This document shows, piece by piece, positions 5,833-6,708 of a stretch of DNA of 6,708 nucleotides; within the stretch, counting starts at the first letter, position 1, and each line of letters starts with the position of its first letter. The translations under genes were made by a program, and so were the position numbers. Source of the DNA: an uncultured Pseudomonadota bacterium. Lineage in GTDB: Bacteria > Pseudomonadota > Gammaproteobacteria > Burkholderiales > Usitatibacteraceae. Under the pieces are notes generated by a model that did no database searches, had not been told where the DNA came from, and saw only the letters and a list, made by a program, of their open reading frames with translations. The DNA is taken from positions 1 through 6,708 of the forward strand of contig CAMPHL010000148.1 of the NCBI GenBank assembly GCA_946885905.1. Direction: 5' to 3'.

Positions 5833-6708
5833 ATGGCCGCATACTCGCTGCGGGATTACCACGAGCGCAGCAAGCACCGCCTGGAGCGGTATGCGCCGGG
5901 GCCCGGCCGGCTCGACTGGGCCAACCAGCCGAATCCCTTCCGCCGCTACGAAGGCGCCGAGCGCATCGAGCTGCCGCTGCGCGCCGACCATCTCGACACG
6001 CGCTACGGCCCGCTGCGCGGCGGCCGGCTGCCCGCCCCGCGGCCTTTCGACCTCGATTCGATCGCGACGCTGTTCGAGCTCTCGCTCGGATTGTCGGCCT
6101 GGAAGGCCTATGGCGAGAACACCTGGGCGCTGCGCTGCAATCCCTCGAGCGGCAACCTCCATCCCACGGAGGGCTACCTGGTCACGGGGGGCGCGCCGGG
6201 CATCGCGCCCGGTGTGCATCACTATGTGAGCTGCGACCACGCGCTCGAGCGCCGCGGACAGTGGGACAGCGCTGTCGAACTGCCGGGAATCGTCGTGGGG
6301 CTCACGAGCATCGCCTGGCGTGAGGCCTGGAAGTACGGCATGCGGGCATTCCGCTATTGCCAGCACGACTGCGGCCACGCGATCGCCGCGGTGAGTTACG
6401 CCGCCGCGGCGCTCGGCTGGCAGGCGCGCCTGCTCGCGGCGCCCGGTGACGCGAGCGTGGCCGCGCTGCTCGGGCTGGGCGACGACCCGGTCCGACAGGA
6501 AGCCGAGGCACCGGATGGCCTCCTGTGGATCTCGACTGGCGAGCCCGCACCCAGGCAACTTCCGCCGGCGCCATCGCGCTGGCATGGCAAGGCCAATCGA
6601 CTAAGCGCCGATCACGTCGAATGGTCCGACATCGGGAAAGTGCATGGGCTCACCGTCAAGCCGGAGCTGGATTCCGAGCCTGCGAGCACGTTCACCGCGA
6701 TCCACGAA
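5833..6708 (+). CDS. SagB/ThcOx family dehydrogenase (nitroreductase superfamily), 3' end missing
   Basis: 292 codons are open to the right edge with no stop. The N-terminus, DYHERSKHRLERY then LDWANQPNPFRRYEGA (8-42), is typical of the larger bacterial SagB-like proteins. The FMN-dependent oxidoreductase fold is shown by ALRCNPSSGNLHPTEGYLV (99-117) and by WREAWKYGMRAFRYCQHDCG (162-181), followed by GHAIAAVSYAAAALGW, a helix expected at the dimer/flavin site. Relatives of this kind are about 500-560 residues with two nitroreductase-like halves, so roughly the second half lies outside the window. SagB itself oxidises azolines to azoles in peptide natural products, but many homologues stand alone with unknown substrates; no cyclodehydratase or precursor peptide is seen here. 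The ATG at 5833 is the only sensible start: homology begins at once and no ATG lies in frame upstream in the gap. It lacks a ribosome binding site and may be read from a very short leader. Confidence 0.85.
   Translation, partial: MAAYSLRDYHERSKHRLERYAPGPGRLDWANQPNPFRRYEGAERIELPLRADHLDTRYGPLRGGRLPAPRPFDLDSIATLFELSLGLSAWKAYGENTWALRCNPSSGNLHPTEGYLVTGGAPGIAPGVHHYVSCDHALERRGQWDSAVELPGIVVGLTSIAWREAWKYGMRAFRYCQHDCGHAIAAVSYAAAALGWQARLLAAPGDASVAALLGLGDDPVRQEAEAPDGLLWISTGEPAPRQLPPAPSRWHGKANRLSADHVEWSDIGKVHGLTVKPELDSEPASTFTAIHE

Noticed and set aside
5785..6585. Minus-strand open frame (about 266 codons) opposite the SagB-like gene
   Set aside because: It runs over the start of the yajD-like gene and the divergent spacer, has no domain, and the opposite strand carries clear nitroreductase motifs.

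Overview
The window is GC-rich, almost fully coding bacterial chromosome with very short gaps. Base composition, the YajD-type HNH protein and a Tat-exported sugar-type binding protein suggest a Pseudomonadota genome, probably betaproteobacterial. There is no rRNA, tRNA or marker gene to prove this. I see no mobile element, CRISPR array or structural RNA.

Left part (1-5460, + strand): one tight operon that begins upstream of the window. It holds the 3' end of a histidinol-dehydrogenase-family enzyme, whose C-terminal motif looks like the HpsN-type (polyol or sulfonate) paralogues rather than biosynthetic HisD. This is followed by a complete CUT1-type ABC importer: a Tat-exported solute-binding protein, two MalF/MalG-like permeases and a MalK/UgpC-like ATPase. 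The last gene is a LacI-family regulator. Gaps are 21, 5, -4, 7 and -1 bases, so the genes are very probably co-transcribed and partly translationally coupled. The simplest reading is uptake of a sugar, polyol or related hydroxylated compound, oxidation of it or a derivative by the dehydrogenase, and control by the co-encoded LacI protein. The substrate cannot be read from the sequence, and the main promoter and operator must lie upstream of position 1.

Right part (5465-6708): a YajD-family HNH protein on the minus strand converges on the regulator gene, with 4 bases between the stop codons. Diverging from it, with only about 44 bases between start codons, is a SagB/ThcOx-like nitroreductase-superfamily protein that runs off the right edge. 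These two genes have no evident functional link to the transporter operon.

Nothing here clearly amounts to an undescribed system. The most useful leads are the HisD-paralogue/CUT1/LacI gene set and the SagB-like dehydrogenase with no visible RiPP partner genes.
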